This document shows, one piece after another, positions 11,224 to 20,717 of a stretch of DNA of 64,000 nucleotides (its first letter is position 1; every line of letters starts with the position of its first letter). The position numbers and the translations under genes are program-made. The stretch spans positions 1 to 64,000 of the forward strand of contig MVIG01000008.1 in NCBI GenBank assembly GCA_002086835.1, written 5' to 3'. Source of the DNA: Mycolicibacterium porcinum. GTDB lineage: Bacteria; Actinomycetota; Actinomycetes; Mycobacteriales; Mycobacteriaceae. Under the pieces are notes generated by a model. It did no database searches. It was not told the origin of the DNA and saw nothing but the letters and a program-made list of their open reading frames with translations.

Positions 11224-12027
11224 TCAGCCCAGCGCGGCGCGCATCGCGTCTTTCGGGGCAGGCATCCCGGTGAACTGCTCCACCTGAGCGAAGGCCTGGT
11301 TCAGCAGCATCTGCAGCCCGTTGATGGCCTCGCCGCCTGCGGCCTCGACGGCCGCGGCCAGCGGCGTCGGCCACGGGTCGTAGATGGCGTCGAGTAGGCG
11401 CGGCACCGCGGCGAGCGTGCCCGCGTAGGTGGCGGCCGCGTCGGCCGGGATGGTGCTGACAGCCGAATCCGCCGCGGCGACCGCGTCGGCCAGTGCGCTG
11501 CTGCCGATGTCGCACCAGCTGCCGCGTGCTCCGCACCGGCCGGCCAACTCGACCAGCCGGGCCGCCTTGCCCTCGTCGCGCGCGACCACGGTGATCCGCT
11601 GCACGCCGAGTTCGGCCAGGGCGACCACAGCGGCCGGGGCGGTGCCACCGGATCCGATCACCAGTGCCGCGTCACCGGCCGTGCCGAGCGCCCCGACCAC
11701 TCCGTCGACATCGGTGTTGTCGGCCCGCCAGCCGCCCGTGGGCATCCGGACCAGAGTGTTGGCCGAGCCCACCAATTCGGCGCGTTCGGTGCGCAGATCG
11801 GCGAATTCGAGGGCGGCGAACTTGCCGGGCATGGTGACCGACAGTCCGACCCATTCCGGGCCGAGCCCGCCGACCAGGCCCGGCAGTTGTTCGGCCGTGC
11901 ACTCGATGCGCTCGTAGGTCCACGACGTCAGCCCCAGCGCCCGATAGGCCGCCAGATGCAGCTGCGGCGAACGTGAATGGGTGATGGGCGAGCCGAGAAC
12001 GGCAGCTTTCCGGCCGCTATCTGGCAC
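11224..12027 (-). CDS. aroE: Shikimate dehydrogenase
   Basis: A 267-residue NADP-dependent enzyme reducing 3-dehydroshikimate to shikimate. It shows the substrate site GSPITHSRSPQLH, the catalytic Lys in SVTMPGKFAAL, the Asp in ADNTDVDG, and the nucleotide-binding VIGSGGTAPAAV. The last stretch NGLQMLLNQAFAQ is typical of AroE. GTG 12027 (VPDSGRKAAVLG) is chosen. A second in-frame GTG at 12051 lies in a near-identical copy of the same sequence, 24 bases upstream, overlapping the mltG stop. It follows mltG directly. Confidence 0.93.
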   Translation of the reverse strand: MPDSGRKAAVLGSPITHSRSPQLHLAAYRALGLTSWTYERIECTAEQLPGLVGGLGPEWVGLSVTMPGKFAALEFADLRTERAELVGSANTLVRMPTGGWRADNTDVDGVVGALGTAGDAALVIGSGGTAPAAVVALAELGVQRITVVARDEGKAARLVELAGRCGARGSWCDIGSSALADAVAAADSAVSTIPADAAATYAGTLAAVPRLLDAIYDPWPTPLAAAVEAAGGEAINGLQMLLNQAFAQVEQFTGMPAPKDAMRAALG

Positions 12028-12051
12028 GGCGGCGGGCCGCCTATCTGGCAC
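12017..12051 (-). repeat. 24-bp duplication at the mltG/aroE junction
   Basis: The 11-mer GTGCCAGATAG occurs twice on the minus strand, at 12051-12041 and 12027-12017, with a period of 24 bases. The upstream copy contains the mltG stop codon; the downstream copy is the aroE start. The period is a multiple of 3, so both GTG codons are in frame with aroE. Confidence 0.7.
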
Positions 12052-13285
12052 TGTCGAGGACACCGTTGTGCTGCGCCTGCTCGATATTGGCCAGGTGTTG
12101 CTCGTAGTCACGGGTGAACAGCGTCGTGCCCTGCATGTCGACGGTGACGAAGTACAACCAGTCCCCCTCCGCCGGACGCTCCGCCGCGGCCAGTGCATCG
12201 GTGCCCGGCGAACAGATCGGGGTCTGCGGAAGCCCTTGACTCATATAGGTATTCCACGGCGTGACCTTGGCCCGGTCGTCATCGGTGGTCGCCACTTCCT
12301 GGCGATCCAGCGGGTAGTTCACGGTGGAGTCGAACTCCAGCTTGCGGTGTTCGGCCAGCCGGTTGTAGATCACGCGCGCGACCTTGGCGAAGTCCTGCGG
12401 TTTGGCCTCACGTTGCACCAGGGATCCTACGGTGAGGATCTGATACGGCGACATCTGCATCGCCGCGGCGGTGTCGAGCAGACCGCTCTGCGTATAAAGA
12501 TTGGCGCTGCCCGCGATCAACGTGGACAGGATCTCCTGCGGGGTGCCCGCGGGATCGACGTTCCAGGTGCCCGGCGCGATCAGCCCTTCCAGGCGCCGGT
12601 GGTCGTTGGGCATCGCCGCGACCGGGGCCGCTGCCCAGTCGGGTACCGCGAGCGCCGCCGGCGGTGCCGTCTGCGCCGCTGCCCGCAGCTCCTCGACCGG
12701 CACGCAACGCTGCTTGCCGTCGAGTTCGACGCAGGAGGCCTGCGAGATCAGCGTGAAGACCCCTTCGGTGACGGCTTTGGTCTTGACATCGGCCGTGTCG
12801 TCGAGCTGACGCCCTTCCGGAATGGTGAGCTTGCCCACCCGGCTCTCCGGATCCACCAGGCGCTCAACGGCATTGGCGGCCGGGATTTCGGTGCGGAGCT
12901 TGTAGAAGCCGGGCTGGATCGCCGAGATCTCGTCGTTCTTGTGGGCCGCGTCGACAAAGGCCTTGACCGTGGCGACCACTTTCTTGTCCTGCAGGGTTTT
13001 GGCGATGGCTGTCGTCGAATCGCCGTCGTGGACCTGGATGACGATGTCGGCCACGCCGCCACCGGCATAGTCGTTGCCGCTGCCGGACATGCTGTGCCAC
13101 AGCTTGGATCCCAGGAACACCGCACCGATCACCACGACGATGAGCGCCGCGATGGAGAGGCCCCGGGTGACGCGTCGCTTCCGGTCGTTGCGTGCCTTGC
13201 GGGCCCGCTCGGCCTTGCTCAGCCCGCGGCGCGGCGGCCCGATCGCTTCGGGCTTCGCCTTGTTGGCGCCCCACTTCTCAGCCAT
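12041..13285 (-). CDS. mltG: Endolytic peptidoglycan transglycosylase MltG (YceG)
   Basis: A 414-residue single-pass membrane protein that cleaves nascent glycan strands and so terminates chain growth. It has a basic cytoplasmic N-terminus (about 1-40, rich in Lys and Arg), one transmembrane helix (about 42-64) and a periplasmic YceG domain. The catalytic Glu is in [23 protein letters not shown], and the LDRQ and P-I-C-S-P-G motifs near the C-terminus are those of the family. ATG 13285 (MAEKWGANK) is preferred to GTG 13318, which lies deeper inside ruvX. It overlaps the ruvX stop by 8 bases. Order ruvX-mltG-aroE is conserved in mycobacteria. Confidence 0.92.
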   Translation of the reverse strand: MAEKWGANKAKPEAIGPPRRGLSKAERARKARNDRKRRVTRGLSIAALIVVVIGAVFLGSKLWHSMSGSGNDYAGGGVADIVIQVHDGDSTTAIAKTLQDKKVVATVKAFVDAAHKNDEISAIQPGFYKLRTEIPAANAVERLVDPESRVGKLTIPEGRQLDDTADVKTKAVTEGVFTLISQASCVELDGKQRCVPVEELRAAAQTAPPAALAVPDWAAAPVAAMPNDHRRLEGLIAPGTWNVDPAGTPQEILSTLIAGSANLYTQSGLLDTAAAMQMSPYQILTVGSLVQREAKPQDFAKVARVIYNRLAEHRKLEFDSTVNYPLDRQEVATTDDDRAKVTPWNTYMSQGLPQTPICSPGTDALAAAERPAEGDWLYFVTVDMQGTTLFTRDYEQHLANIEQAQHNGVLDSAR

Positions 13286-13796
13286 CCATGCCCTCTCCGC
13301 GCGCAGCCAGAGCCGCACGTCGCTGATCCAGCCAGCTCTGCAGAATGCCCACCGCAGCGGCCTGGTCGATCATCGCCTTCTGTCCCTTGGCCCGAACCCC
13401 CGCCTCACGCAACGACCGTTGAGCCGTCACAGTAGTGAGCCGCTCGTCGGCCATCCGCACCGGTATCGGAGCGATTCGACGTGCCAGCAGATCGGCCAGT
13501 TCGACGGCATCGACGGCTGAGCTTCCGGCCCGGTCGGCGAGAGTGCGCGGCAGTCCGACGATGACCTCGACCGCCTCGTACTCGCCGATCAACGTGACCA
13601 GTCTGCGCAGGTGCTTGCCCGACCGGTCACGCTTGTCCCGCTGAACGGTCTCGACCGGGGTGGCCAGGATTCCGTCGGGATCACAGCTGGCCACGCCGAT
13701 CCGCACGGTCCCGACGTCGATGCCGATGCGCCGCCCACGTCCGGGGTCGTCGTCCCCTGGGCGGTCCGGTAGCCGGTCGTCGACCGTGTCGGACAC
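13278..13796 (-). CDS. ruvX: Holliday junction resolvase-like RuvX (YqgF)
   Basis: A 172-residue RNase H-fold nuclease. The N-terminal [19 protein letters not shown] carries the first catalytic Asp, [17 protein letters not shown] the Glu/Gly-Leu-Pro motif, and [12 protein letters not shown] the conserved Asp-Glu-Arg. Proposed roles are pre-16S rRNA processing and junction resolution. It follows alaS, with 4 bases between, and precedes mltG, the usual actinobacterial order. Confidence 0.93.
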   Translation of the reverse strand: MSDTVDDRLPDRPGDDDPGRGRRIGIDVGTVRIGVASCDPDGILATPVETVQRDKRDRSGKHLRRLVTLIGEYEAVEVIVGLPRTLADRAGSSAVDAVELADLLARRIAPIPVRMADERLTTVTAQRSLREAGVRAKGQKAMIDQAAAVGILQSWLDQRRAALAARGEGMDG

Positions 13797-13800
13797 GAAG

Positions 13801-16491
13801 CTAGCCTCGGCCGATCTCGGCGCGCAGCGCGGCCAATGCCGCGTCGATACCCGCCGCCCCCTTACCGGAACCTTGTGCCATGTCCGCTTTGCCGCCGCCG
13901 CGGCCGTTGACCGCCGCGCTGAACGGTTTGACCAGTTCGTTGGCGCGCAGCCCCAGATCCTGAGCGGCCGGGTTGACCGCGACCACGAAGGGTACCGCGT
14001 CGTCCTGCCCCTCGGCGATCAGCGCGATCACCGCCGGGTCGCTGCCGAGCTTGCCCTTGATGTCGCCGACCAGCGTGCGCAGATCACCGCCCGACATGCC
14101 GCCGGCCATCCGCTGGGCGACCACGCGAACCTTGCCGATGGTCTCGGCGCCGGCGGCCGCGTTAGCCGCTGCCGCCCGGGCATTGGCCAGGCGGGCCTTG
14201 TCCAGTTCCTTCTCGGCGGCCTTGAGCCGCTCGACCAGGTGCGCCACCCGGGCAGGCACCTCTTCCGAGGGCACCTTGAGTGACGACGCCAGGCCTGCCA
14301 TCAGCGCACGTTCCTTGGCCAGGTGGCGGAACGAATCGAGGCCGACGTAGGCCTCGACCCGGCGGATACCGGACCCGACCGAGGATTCCCCGAGGATGGT
14401 CACCGGGCCGATCTGGGCCGAGTTGCGCACGTGGGTGCCGCCGCAGAGTTCCAGCGAGAACGGACCGCCGATGTCGACCACCCGCACCTGGTCGGGATAG
14501 TTCTCACCGAACATCGCCATCGCGCCCATGGCCTTGGCCTTGTCCAGGGCGGTGACGAACGTGTTCACCTGGTAGTCGGCCTCAACCGCCTCGTTGGTGA
14601 CCTCTTCAATCTGCGTGCGCTGGTCGTCGGTGAGCGCACCCTGCCAGTTGAAATCGAACCGCAGGTAGCCGGGACGGTTCAGCGAACCGGCCTGAACGGC
14701 GGTGGGGCCCAGCACCTGTCGCAGCGCGGCGTGCACCATGTGGGTGCCGGAGTGGCCCTGGGTCGCGCCGTGGCGCCACTTGGGATCCACCGCGGCGGTG
14801 ACGGTGTCACCCTCGACGAACTCACCGGACTCGACATTGATCCGGTGCGCCCACAGGGTTTTGGCGATCTTCTGCACATCGGTGACGGCAGCCTTGGCGG
14901 CGACCGAGGCTCCCGTGCCGGAAATCGTTCCTTCGTCGGCGATCTGGCCACCGGACTCGGCGTAGAACGGGGTGCGGTCCAGGATCAGCTCGACCCGATC
15001 GGCATCGAGACCTTCATGGGTCACCACGGGCACCCGCTTACCGTCCACAAAGATTCCGAGAATCCTTGCTTCGGTGGACAATTCGTCGAAGCCGGTGAAT
15101 TCGGTCGGCCCGGCGTCGACCAGCTCACGGTAGGCCGACAGATCGGTGTGGGCCTGCTTGCGGGCGGCGGCATCGGCCTTGGCGCGCTGACGCTGCTCGG
15201 CCATCAAGGTCCGGAAGCCCTGCTCGTCGACGGACAGGCCGGCCTCGGCCGCCATCTCCAGCGTCAGGTCGATCGGGAAGCCGTAGGTGTCGTGCAGGGT
15301 GAAGGCGTCGTTGCCGGACAGCGTGGATTTTCCGGCGGCCCGGGTCGACTTCGCTGCGTCGTCGAACAGCCGCGATCCCGCGACGAGGGTCCGGTTGAAC
15401 GCGGTCTCCTCCGCCACGGCGATCCGGTTGATCCGCTCGAAGTCGGTGACCAGCTCCGGGTATGACGGGCCCATCTCGTCGCGCACCGTGGTCATCAGCT
15501 GGCCCATGATGGGCTGCTCGACGCCGAGCAGCTTGGCCGCGCGGATGATGCGGCGCAGCAGGCGGCGCAGCACGTAGCCTCGCCCCTCGTTGCCGGGGCT
15601 GACCCCGTCGCCGATGATGATGGCCGCCGTGCGGCTGTGGTCGGCGATGATGCGGTACCGGACGTCGTCCTCGTGGCTGCCCTTGCCGTAGCCGCGGGGG
15701 GCGATTCCGGCGACCAGATCGATCACCGGCCGCACCAGGTCGGTCTCGTAGACGTTGTCCACGTCCTGCAGCAGGCAGGCGATGCGTTCGACGCCCATGC
15801 CGGTGTCGATGTTCTTGCGCGGCAGGGGGCCGAGGATCTCGAAGTCGTCCTTCGAGGTGCCCTCACCGCGCTCGTTCTGCATGAAGACGAGATTCCAGAT
15901 CTCGATGTAGCGGTCCTCGTTGGCCTCGGGCCCGCCCTCGATCCCGTATTCGGGCCCGCGGTCGTAGTAGATCTCCGAACACGGCCCGCACGGCCCGGGG
16001 ATGCCCATCGACCAGTAGTTGTCGGCCATGCCGCGGCGCTGGATGCGCTCGAGCGGCAGCCCGGCGACCTCCTGCCACAGTTGGATAGCCTCGTCGTCGT
16101 CCAGATAGACCGTCGCCCACAGTCTTTCCGGGTCGAAACCGTAGCCACCCTCGCTGACCGGGTTGGTCAGCAGGGTCCAGGCCAGCTCGATGGCGCCCTT
16201 CTTGAAGTAGTCGCCGAACGAGAAGTTTCCGGCCATCTGGAAGAAGGTGTTGTGCCGGGTGGTGATGCCCACCTCGTCGATATCGGGGGTGCGGATGCAC
16301 TTCTGCACGCTGGTGGCGCGATCCCACGGCGGCGTACGGGCACCGAGGAAGTAAGGCACGAACTGCACCATGCCGGCGTTGACGAACAGCAGGTTGGGGT
16401 CGTCGAGGATCACGGAGGCGCTGGGCACCTCGGTGTGGCCCGCCTTCACGAAATGATCGAGGAAGCGCTTCCTGATCTCGTGTGTCTGCAC
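13801..16491 (-). CDS. alaS: Alanyl-tRNA synthetase
   Basis: An 896-residue class II synthetase. The catalytic domain is N-terminal ([49 protein letters not shown]). The editing domain contains the zinc-type motif H-x-G-T-H in [13 protein letters not shown] and CGGTH ([12 protein letters not shown]). The C-Ala region with coiled coil ([14 protein letters not shown]) and a Gly-rich [13 protein letters not shown] motif follow. GTG 16491 ([10 protein letters not shown]) matches the conserved start; 17 further codons upstream to 16542 are open but not conserved. Confidence 0.95.
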   Translation of the reverse strand: MQTHEIRKRFLDHFVKAGHTEVPSASVILDDPNLLFVNAGMVQFVPYFLGARTPPWDRATSVQKCIRTPDIDEVGITTRHNTFFQMAGNFSFGDYFKKGAIELAWTLLTNPVSEGGYGFDPERLWATVYLDDDEAIQLWQEVAGLPLERIQRRGMADNYWSMGIPGPCGPCSEIYYDRGPEYGIEGGPEANEDRYIEIWNLVFMQNERGEGTSKDDFEILGPLPRKNIDTGMGVERIACLLQDVDNVYETDLVRPVIDLVAGIAPRGYGKGSHEDDVRYRIIADHSRTAAIIIGDGVSPGNEGRGYVLRRLLRRIIRAAKLLGVEQPIMGQLMTTVRDEMGPSYPELVTDFERINRIAVAEETAFNRTLVAGSRLFDDAAKSTRAAGKSTLSGNDAFTLHDTYGFPIDLTLEMAAEAGLSVDEQGFRTLMAEQRQRAKADAAARKQAHTDLSAYRELVDAGPTEFTGFDELSTEARILGIFVDGKRVPVVTHEGLDADRVELILDRTPFYAESGGQIADEGTISGTGASVAAKAAVTDVQKIAKTLWAHRINVESGEFVEGDTVTAAVDPKWRHGATQGHSGTHMVHAALRQVLGPTAVQAGSLNRPGYLRFDFNWQGALTDDQRTQIEEVTNEAVEADYQVNTFVTALDKAKAMGAMAMFGENYPDQVRVVDIGGPFSLELCGGTHVRNSAQIGPVTILGESSVGSGIRRVEAYVGLDSFRHLAKERALMAGLASSLKVPSEEVPARVAHLVERLKAAEKELDKARLANARAAAANAAAGAETIGKVRVVAQRMAGGMSGGDLRTLVGDIKGKLGSDPAVIALIAEGQDDAVPFVVAVNPAAQDLGLRANELVKPFSAAVNGRGGGKADMAQGSGKGAAGIDAALAALRAEIGRG

Positions 16492-16601
16492 GTTGCTCGT
16501 GTCCTCGTGTTCGTGGGTGGCTGGGGTTGCGCGAGCAACCACCAGTTCGACCGCTTCACATTACCGTTCTGCGCGTTCACCCCGGAAAAGGGCGACTGGC
16601 G

Positions 16602-17003
16602 TCATGTCCCCAGAAAGCTGAACCGCACCGAACGCTGCGGGTTGTCGCGGTTCAGATCGACCAGCACCACACTCTGCCAGGTTCCCAGCAGCGGCCGGCC
16701 GGCCTGGACCGGCAGCGTGACCGACGGCGACACCAGGGCGGGCAGCACGTGATCGGCACCATGGCCGAACGATCCGTGGCTGTGCCGGTAGCGATCGTCG
16801 CGCGGCAACAACCGTTCCAGGGTATCGAGCAGGTCGTCGTCGGACCCGGCACCGGTCTCGATGAGGGCCACGCCGGCGGTCGCATGCGGGACGAACACGT
16901 TGCACAGGCCGTCGCGGTGCGCTCCACAGAACTCGCGCACCGAGTCGGTCAGATCGACGATGCGCCGCCGCGAGGTGTCCACGTCGATCACGTCGGTATC
17001 CAT
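16602..17003 (-). CDS. YjbQ family protein (UPF0047)
   Basis: A 133-residue small beta protein with the family motifs VFVPHATAGVALIETG (conserved His and Thr-Ala-Gly-Val) and GHGADHVLPALVSPSVTLPV, ending in GTWQSVVLVDLNRDNPQRSVRFSFL. Members were linked to secondary thiamine-phosphate synthase activity, but a physiological role is not settled. Its place between alaS and the Rv2557-like gene is conserved (Rv2556c). Confidence 0.88.
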   Translation of the reverse strand: MDTDVIDVDTSRRRIVDLTDSVREFCGAHRDGLCNVFVPHATAGVALIETGAGSDDDLLDTLERLLPRDDRYRHSHGSFGHGADHVLPALVSPSVTLPVQAGRPLLGTWQSVVLVDLNRDNPQRSVRFSFLGT

Positions 17004-17074
17004 CGGCCCAGCCTACGAGGCACCCGCCACATCATTGCCACCTGCGACCCAGCGGAGGAAGGTTGGGGGTGGAA

Positions 17075-17090
17075 CCGGTGGCGCCACCGG
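17075..17090 (+). promoter_or_regulatory. 16-bp perfect palindrome in the leader of the Rv2557-like gene
   Basis: CCGGTGGCGCCACCGG is a perfect 16-bp palindrome located 30 bases before the GTG at 17120. It can form a hairpin in RNA or be a protein site in DNA. The surrounding sequence, read in a frame different from the gene, resembles the N-terminus annotated for Rv2557 as I recall it (K-V-x-G-G-T-G-G-A-T-G-A). Confidence 0.5.
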
Positions 17091-17119
17091 GGCGCCGCCC
17101 TGGCAGGAAGGGGTGGATC

Positions 17120-17740
17120 GTGTTCGCACGTTCAACCACGATCGCGGCGCGCACCCAGGCCGTCAATGCCGGCATCGCCGTTGTCCGCGACGAGGTCATG
17201 CCCGCCCTCGACACCGTCGACGGCTGTGTGGGCCTGTCCCTGATGGCGAACCGGGAATCGGGCCAGTGTGTCCTCACCACGGCGTGGCGGTCCGAAGACG
17301 CCATGCACGTCAGCGCCGCCGCGATAGCGCCGATGCGCCATCGGGTGGTGGAGGCCTTCGCCGGCACCGCCACCGTCGACGAATGGGAGATCGCGGTGGT
17401 GCACCGCGAGCAGTACTCCGGTCCCGGCGCCTGTGTTCGTGCGACGTGGCTGCGAACCCGGCCCGAACTGTTCGACCGGGCCGTGGACTTCTACCGGACG
17501 TCGGTGTTGCCCGCGATGGAGGACCTGGAGGGCTTCTGCAGCGCCAGCCTCATGCTCGACCGGGCCTCGGGACGAGCGGTCTCCTCGGCCACATTCGACA
17601 GCGCTGAAGCGATGGACCACAACCGCGATCAGGCCCGGGCGTTGCGCACCGCGCGGCTACGCGACCTGAGCGCCGATCAGATCGATGTCGGAGAGTTCGA
17701 CCTCGTGCTCGCCCACCTGCGAGTACCCGAGATGGCCTGA
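17120..17740 (+). CDS. Rv2557/Rv2558-like protein, tandem dimeric alpha/beta-barrel fold
   Basis: A 206-residue protein made of two ABM/EthD-like halves of about 100 residues. Parallel motifs are VMPALDTVDGCVGLSLMANRESG in the first half and VLPAMEDLEGFCSASLMLDRASG in the second. It closely resembles the M. tuberculosis pair Rv2557/Rv2558, reported to respond to starvation; biochemical role unknown. GTG 17120 is chosen because a strong ribosome-binding site (AGGAAGGGG, 17105-17113) sits 6 bases upstream and homology begins at FARSTT. The TTG at 17063 would run through the palindrome in a frame not supported by homology. Confidence 0.8.
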   Translation: MFARSTTIAARTQAVNAGIAVVRDEVMPALDTVDGCVGLSLMANRESGQCVLTTAWRSEDAMHVSAAAIAPMRHRVVEAFAGTATVDEWEIAVVHREQYSGPGACVRATWLRTRPELFDRAVDFYRTSVLPAMEDLEGFCSASLMLDRASGRAVSSATFDSAEAMDHNRDQARALRTARLRDLSADQIDVGEFDLVLAHLRVPEMA

Positions 17741-17830
17741 GGCGGCGACGAATAGCAATTGACGACACCGTTTACCTCGTGACGGTGCGGGGTACTTCCC
17801 GGTCAGCCCAACCCAGCCGCGGAGGAAACC

Positions 17831-18139
17831 ATGACCATCACCGGCATCATCAGCGCGATTCTGATCGGCATCGTCATCGGCCTCATCGGCCGGTTGATCG
17901 TCCCCGGCAGACAACCCATAGGAATTCTGGTGACGATCCTGGTCGGCATCGTCTCGGCGTTCATCGGTACCGCACTGGCCCGCGCCATGGGCATCCCGAC
18001 GGCGACCAGCGGTGTCGACTGGCTCGAGCTCCTGGTCCAGGTCATCGTCGCCGCGCTCGGGGTCGCCCTCGTGTCGGCGCTGATGGGACGCAGAAGGACC
18101 GGGCTGTTCGGCGGGCGAGGCTCAGGCATCCTCCGCTGA
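17831..18139 (+). CDS. GlsB/YeaQ/YmgE family stress-response membrane protein
   Basis: A 102-residue, very hydrophobic protein with three transmembrane segments (about 5-24, 30-51 and 66-86) and the family GRLIVPGRQPIG motif, ending in a basic, Gly-rich tail. Homologues (transglycosylase-associated protein family) are induced in general stress; the molecular function is unknown. A good ribosome-binding site, GGAGGAAACC, precedes the ATG. It stands alone. Confidence 0.88.
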   Translation: MTITGIISAILIGIVIGLIGRLIVPGRQPIGILVTILVGIVSAFIGTALARAMGIPTATSGVDWLELLVQVIVAALGVALVSALMGRRRTGLFGGRGSGILR

Positions 18140-18173
18140 TTCCCTGCCGCCTGAGGGTTTGCCCGGACCGCGT

Positions 18174-18334
18174 TCACCGCGCGGCCAGCAACCCGTCGAG
18201 GCGTTCGTAACCCTCGGTCATGCCGCCTTCCATACCCGAGGACAGCAGGGCGCGTCGACCGGTGCGTCGAAGGGGCGGGTGAACTCCATCGCCAGCGTGT
18301 CGACGGGGGCAGTCAAATTGAGCGCGTTCGTCAT
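18174..18334 (-). pseudogene. Internally deleted SRPBCC/AHSA1-type gene
   Basis: The 5' end is intact: ribosome-binding site GAGGAG, ATG 18334 and about 28 codons that read like an AHSA1 domain start (MEFTRPFDAPVDA). The 3' end is also intact in another frame, ending GGMTEGYERLDGLL and TGA at 18174-18176, the usual end of these 150-residue proteins. About 100 central codons are missing and the junction shifts the frame (161 bases from ATG to stop), so no functional product is expected. Its ATG overlaps the stop of the ArsR remnant upstream. Confidence 0.75.
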
Positions 18335-18453
18335 CGGTGTTTCTCCTCAGCTTCCTCGGTTGTTTTCGGTGTCGTTCGGGCCAGCAGGTCATCGAGCCGG
18401 CGGTAGTTTCGTTCGGCGTCGAGCCGATATCGATCGATCCATGCGGTCAGTCC
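18331..18453 (-). pseudogene. 3' remnant of an ArsR-type regulator gene
   Basis: About 40 codons without a start lie between the rarA stop (18455-18457) and the SRPBCC remnant. They read LTAWIDRYRLDAERNYRRLD and onward, resembling the last helices of ArsR regulators that pair with AHSA1 genes. The stop TGA overlaps the next ATG as ATGA, the usual coupling of such pairs. The 5' part of the gene has been lost up to the rarA end. Confidence 0.6.
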
Positions 18454-18454
18454 T

Positions 18455-19801
18455 TCAGCGCCGAATGCGCCGGATGATGGCCCGCAGCTTGTCCACCCGG
18501 GTGGTCAGCTCGCGTTCGAAGCCGCGCCCGGTCGGCTGGTAATAGTCCGTCCCCACCAGCTCGTCTGGTGGATACTGCTGTGGCACAACACCATCCGGAT
18601 GATCGTGGGCGTACTTGTAGCCCACGGCGTTGCCGAGCTTCTGCGCACCCGAGTAGTGACCGTCCCGCAGGTGCGGGGGCACCAGACCGGCCTTGCCTGC
18701 GCGAATGTCGTTCATCGCCGCACCCAGCGCGGTGGTCACCGCATTGGACTTGGGCGCGGTGGCCAGATGCACGGTGGCGTGCGCCAGCGTCAGCTGCGCC
18801 TCGGGCATGCCGATCAGCTGCACGGTCTGGGCCGCCGCCACCGCGGTCTGCAGCGCCGTGGGATCGGCCATGCCGATGTCCTCGCTGGCCAGGATCATCA
18901 ACCGGCGCGCCACGAATCGAGGATCCTCCCCCGCCACCAGCATCCGGGCCAGGTAGTGCAACGCCGCGTCGACATCGGATCCCCGGACCGACTTGATGAA
19001 GGCGCTGACGACGTCGTAGTGCTGATCCCCATCGCGGTCGTAGCGCACTGCGGCCTTGTCCAGCGACTGCTCGATGATCTCGAAAGAAATGACGCCGCCG
19101 GGCCCTCCGGCTGTTTCGGATGCCACTTCCAAAGCCGTCAGCGCGCGGCGCGCGTCGCCCGCGGAGAGCTGCACCAGCAGCGCCACTGCCTCGTCGGTGA
19201 TCTCGACCGCACCACCCAGACCCCGCGGGTCGGTGATCGCGCGGCGCAGCACCGTCTCGACGTCCTGCGGAGTCAACGGCTGCAGCTGCAGGATCAGCGA
19301 ACGCGAGAGCAACGGCGCCACCACCGAGAACGACGGGTTCTCCGTGGTGGCGGCGACCAGCAGCACCACCCGGTTCTCCACCGCCGCCAGCAGCGCGTCC
19401 TGCTGAGTCTTGGAGAAGCGGTGCACCTCGTCGATGAACAGCACGGTCTGTTCGCCGTGGACAGCCGCGCGCCGGGCGACATCGATCACAGCGCGGACCT
19501 CTTTGACCCCGGCGCTCAGCGCCGAGAGGGCCTCGAACCGGCGACCGGTGGCCTGTGAGATCAGCGAGGCCAGGGTCGTCTTGCCGGTGCCGGGCGGGCC
19601 GTACAGGATGACCGAAGCGGCGCCGGACCCCTCCACCAGGCGGCGTAACGGCGAACCGGCCTGTAACAGATGGGTCTGGCCGACGACCTCGTCGAGCCCG
19701 GCCGGGCGCATCCGCACCGCCAGCGGCGCCGAAGCGCCCGCCGGCGCCCCGGACCCCGCGGGTGCGGGCTCACCGGGCACGTCGAACAAACTGTCGGACA
19801 C
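18455..19801 (-). CDS. rarA: Replication-associated recombination protein A (MgsA/RarA AAA+ ATPase)
   Basis: A 448-residue AAA+ protein acting at stalled replication forks. It shows Walker [10 protein letters not shown], Walker [16 protein letters not shown], sensor 1 ATTENPSF and the arginine-finger region [10 protein letters not shown]. The C-terminal tetramerisation domain includes [20 protein letters not shown] and the ending [16 protein letters not shown]. An N-terminal disordered segment of about 25 residues is rich in Ala, Pro and Gly. It matches Rv2559c in position. Confidence 0.95.
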   Translation of the reverse strand: MSDSLFDVPGEPAPAGSGAPAGASAPLAVRMRPAGLDEVVGQTHLLQAGSPLRRLVEGSGAASVILYGPPGTGKTTLASLISQATGRRFEALSALSAGVKEVRAVIDVARRAAVHGEQTVLFIDEVHRFSKTQQDALLAAVENRVVLLVAATTENPSFSVVAPLLSRSLILQLQPLTPQDVETVLRRAITDPRGLGGAVEITDEAVALLVQLSAGDARRALTALEVASETAGGPGGVISFEIIEQSLDKAAVRYDRDGDQHYDVVSAFIKSVRGSDVDAALHYLARMLVAGEDPRFVARRLMILASEDIGMADPTALQTAVAAAQTVQLIGMPEAQLTLAHATVHLATAPKSNAVTTALGAAMNDIRAGKAGLVPPHLRDGHYSGAQKLGNAVGYKYAHDHPDGVVPQQYPPDELVGTDYYQPTGRGFERELTTRVDKLRAIIRRIRR

Positions 19802-19832
19802 GCCTTCTGCTTACCATGCCGGAGCGACGAAG

Positions 19833-20666
19833 CTACGCCGGCGCCGTCACGAAATCGATCAGCTCCTCGACCCGGCCGATCAGCGCGGGCTCGAGGTCGT
19901 TCCAGTCGCGGACCAGGCCGCGGATCCGCTGCCAGGCGCGGGCGATGTCGGCCTGGTCCCGGTGCGGCCAGCCCAGCGCCTCACAGATGCCGTGTTTCCA
20001 CTCGATGTTGCGCGGGATCGTCGGCCAGGCCTTCATCCCGAGCCGGGCCGGCTTGACGGACTGCCAGATGTCGACGAACGGGTGCCCGACCACGAGGGTG
20101 TGCTCGCCGCCCGGGCCGCGCCGCACCGCCTCGGCGATGCGGGCCTCCTTGGAGCCGGTCACCAGGTGATCGACCAGCACGCCCAGCCGGCGCCCCGGCC
20201 CGGGGGCGAACTCCGCCACGATGCCGGCCAGGTCGTCGACCCCGCAGAGATATTCGACGACGACACCTTCGATGCGCAGATCCGCGCCCCAAACCTGCTC
20301 GACGAGCTCGGCGTCATGGCGGCCCTCGACGTAGATCCGGCTGGCCAGCGCGACGCGGGCCTTGGCGTTCGGTACCGCGACCGATCCGGAGGCCGTGCGT
20401 GCGGGCGCAGCGGTCCGTTTGGGCACCACGAGGCTCACCGGCTTGCCGTCGATCAGGAATCCCGGCCCCATCGGGAAGGCCCGCACCTTGCCCCGGCGAT
20501 CTTCGAGCTCGACCCGGCCGCCCTCGATCCGCACCACCGCACCCACGTAGCCGCTCTGGGCATCCTCGACGACCAGGCCCTTTTCCGCGGGCTGTTCCGT
20601 GGATCGAGTCAGCTTGGGCTTGTGCGGGTTTCGGGACAGGATGTCGGAACCGTAGCGATCAGTCAC
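19833..20666 (-). CDS. DUF3097 family protein
   Basis: A 277-residue actinobacterial conserved protein with the typical start V-T-D-R-Y-G-S-D-I-L and a TOPRIM-like region with IYVEGRHDAELVEQVWG and LGVLVDHLV. Ends with a long helical C-terminus. The TOPRIM similarity suggests a nucleic-acid function but no activity is known. GTG 20666 is preferred over ATG 20711 because family members begin near DRYGSD. Confidence 0.85.
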   Translation of the reverse strand: MTDRYGSDILSRNPHKPKLTRSTEQPAEKGLVVEDAQSGYVGAVVRIEGGRVELEDRRGKVRAFPMGPGFLIDGKPVSLVVPKRTAAPARTASGSVAVPNAKARVALASRIYVEGRHDAELVEQVWGADLRIEGVVVEYLCGVDDLAGIVAEFAPGPGRRLGVLVDHLVTGSKEARIAEAVRRGPGGEHTLVVGHPFVDIWQSVKPARLGMKAWPTIPRNIEWKHGICEALGWPHRDQADIARAWQRIRGLVRDWNDLEPALIGRVEELIDFVTAPA

Positions 20667-20717
20667 GCGGCGATCGTAGAAACGCCGGCGGCGATCACCG
20701 GGTTGCGACATACGATC

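Noticed and set aside
16861..17607. Frame joining the conserved Rv2557-like N-terminal stretch
   Set aside because: It leaves the Rv2557-like protein frame before the FARSTT homology and continues as shadow; better explained as leader DNA.
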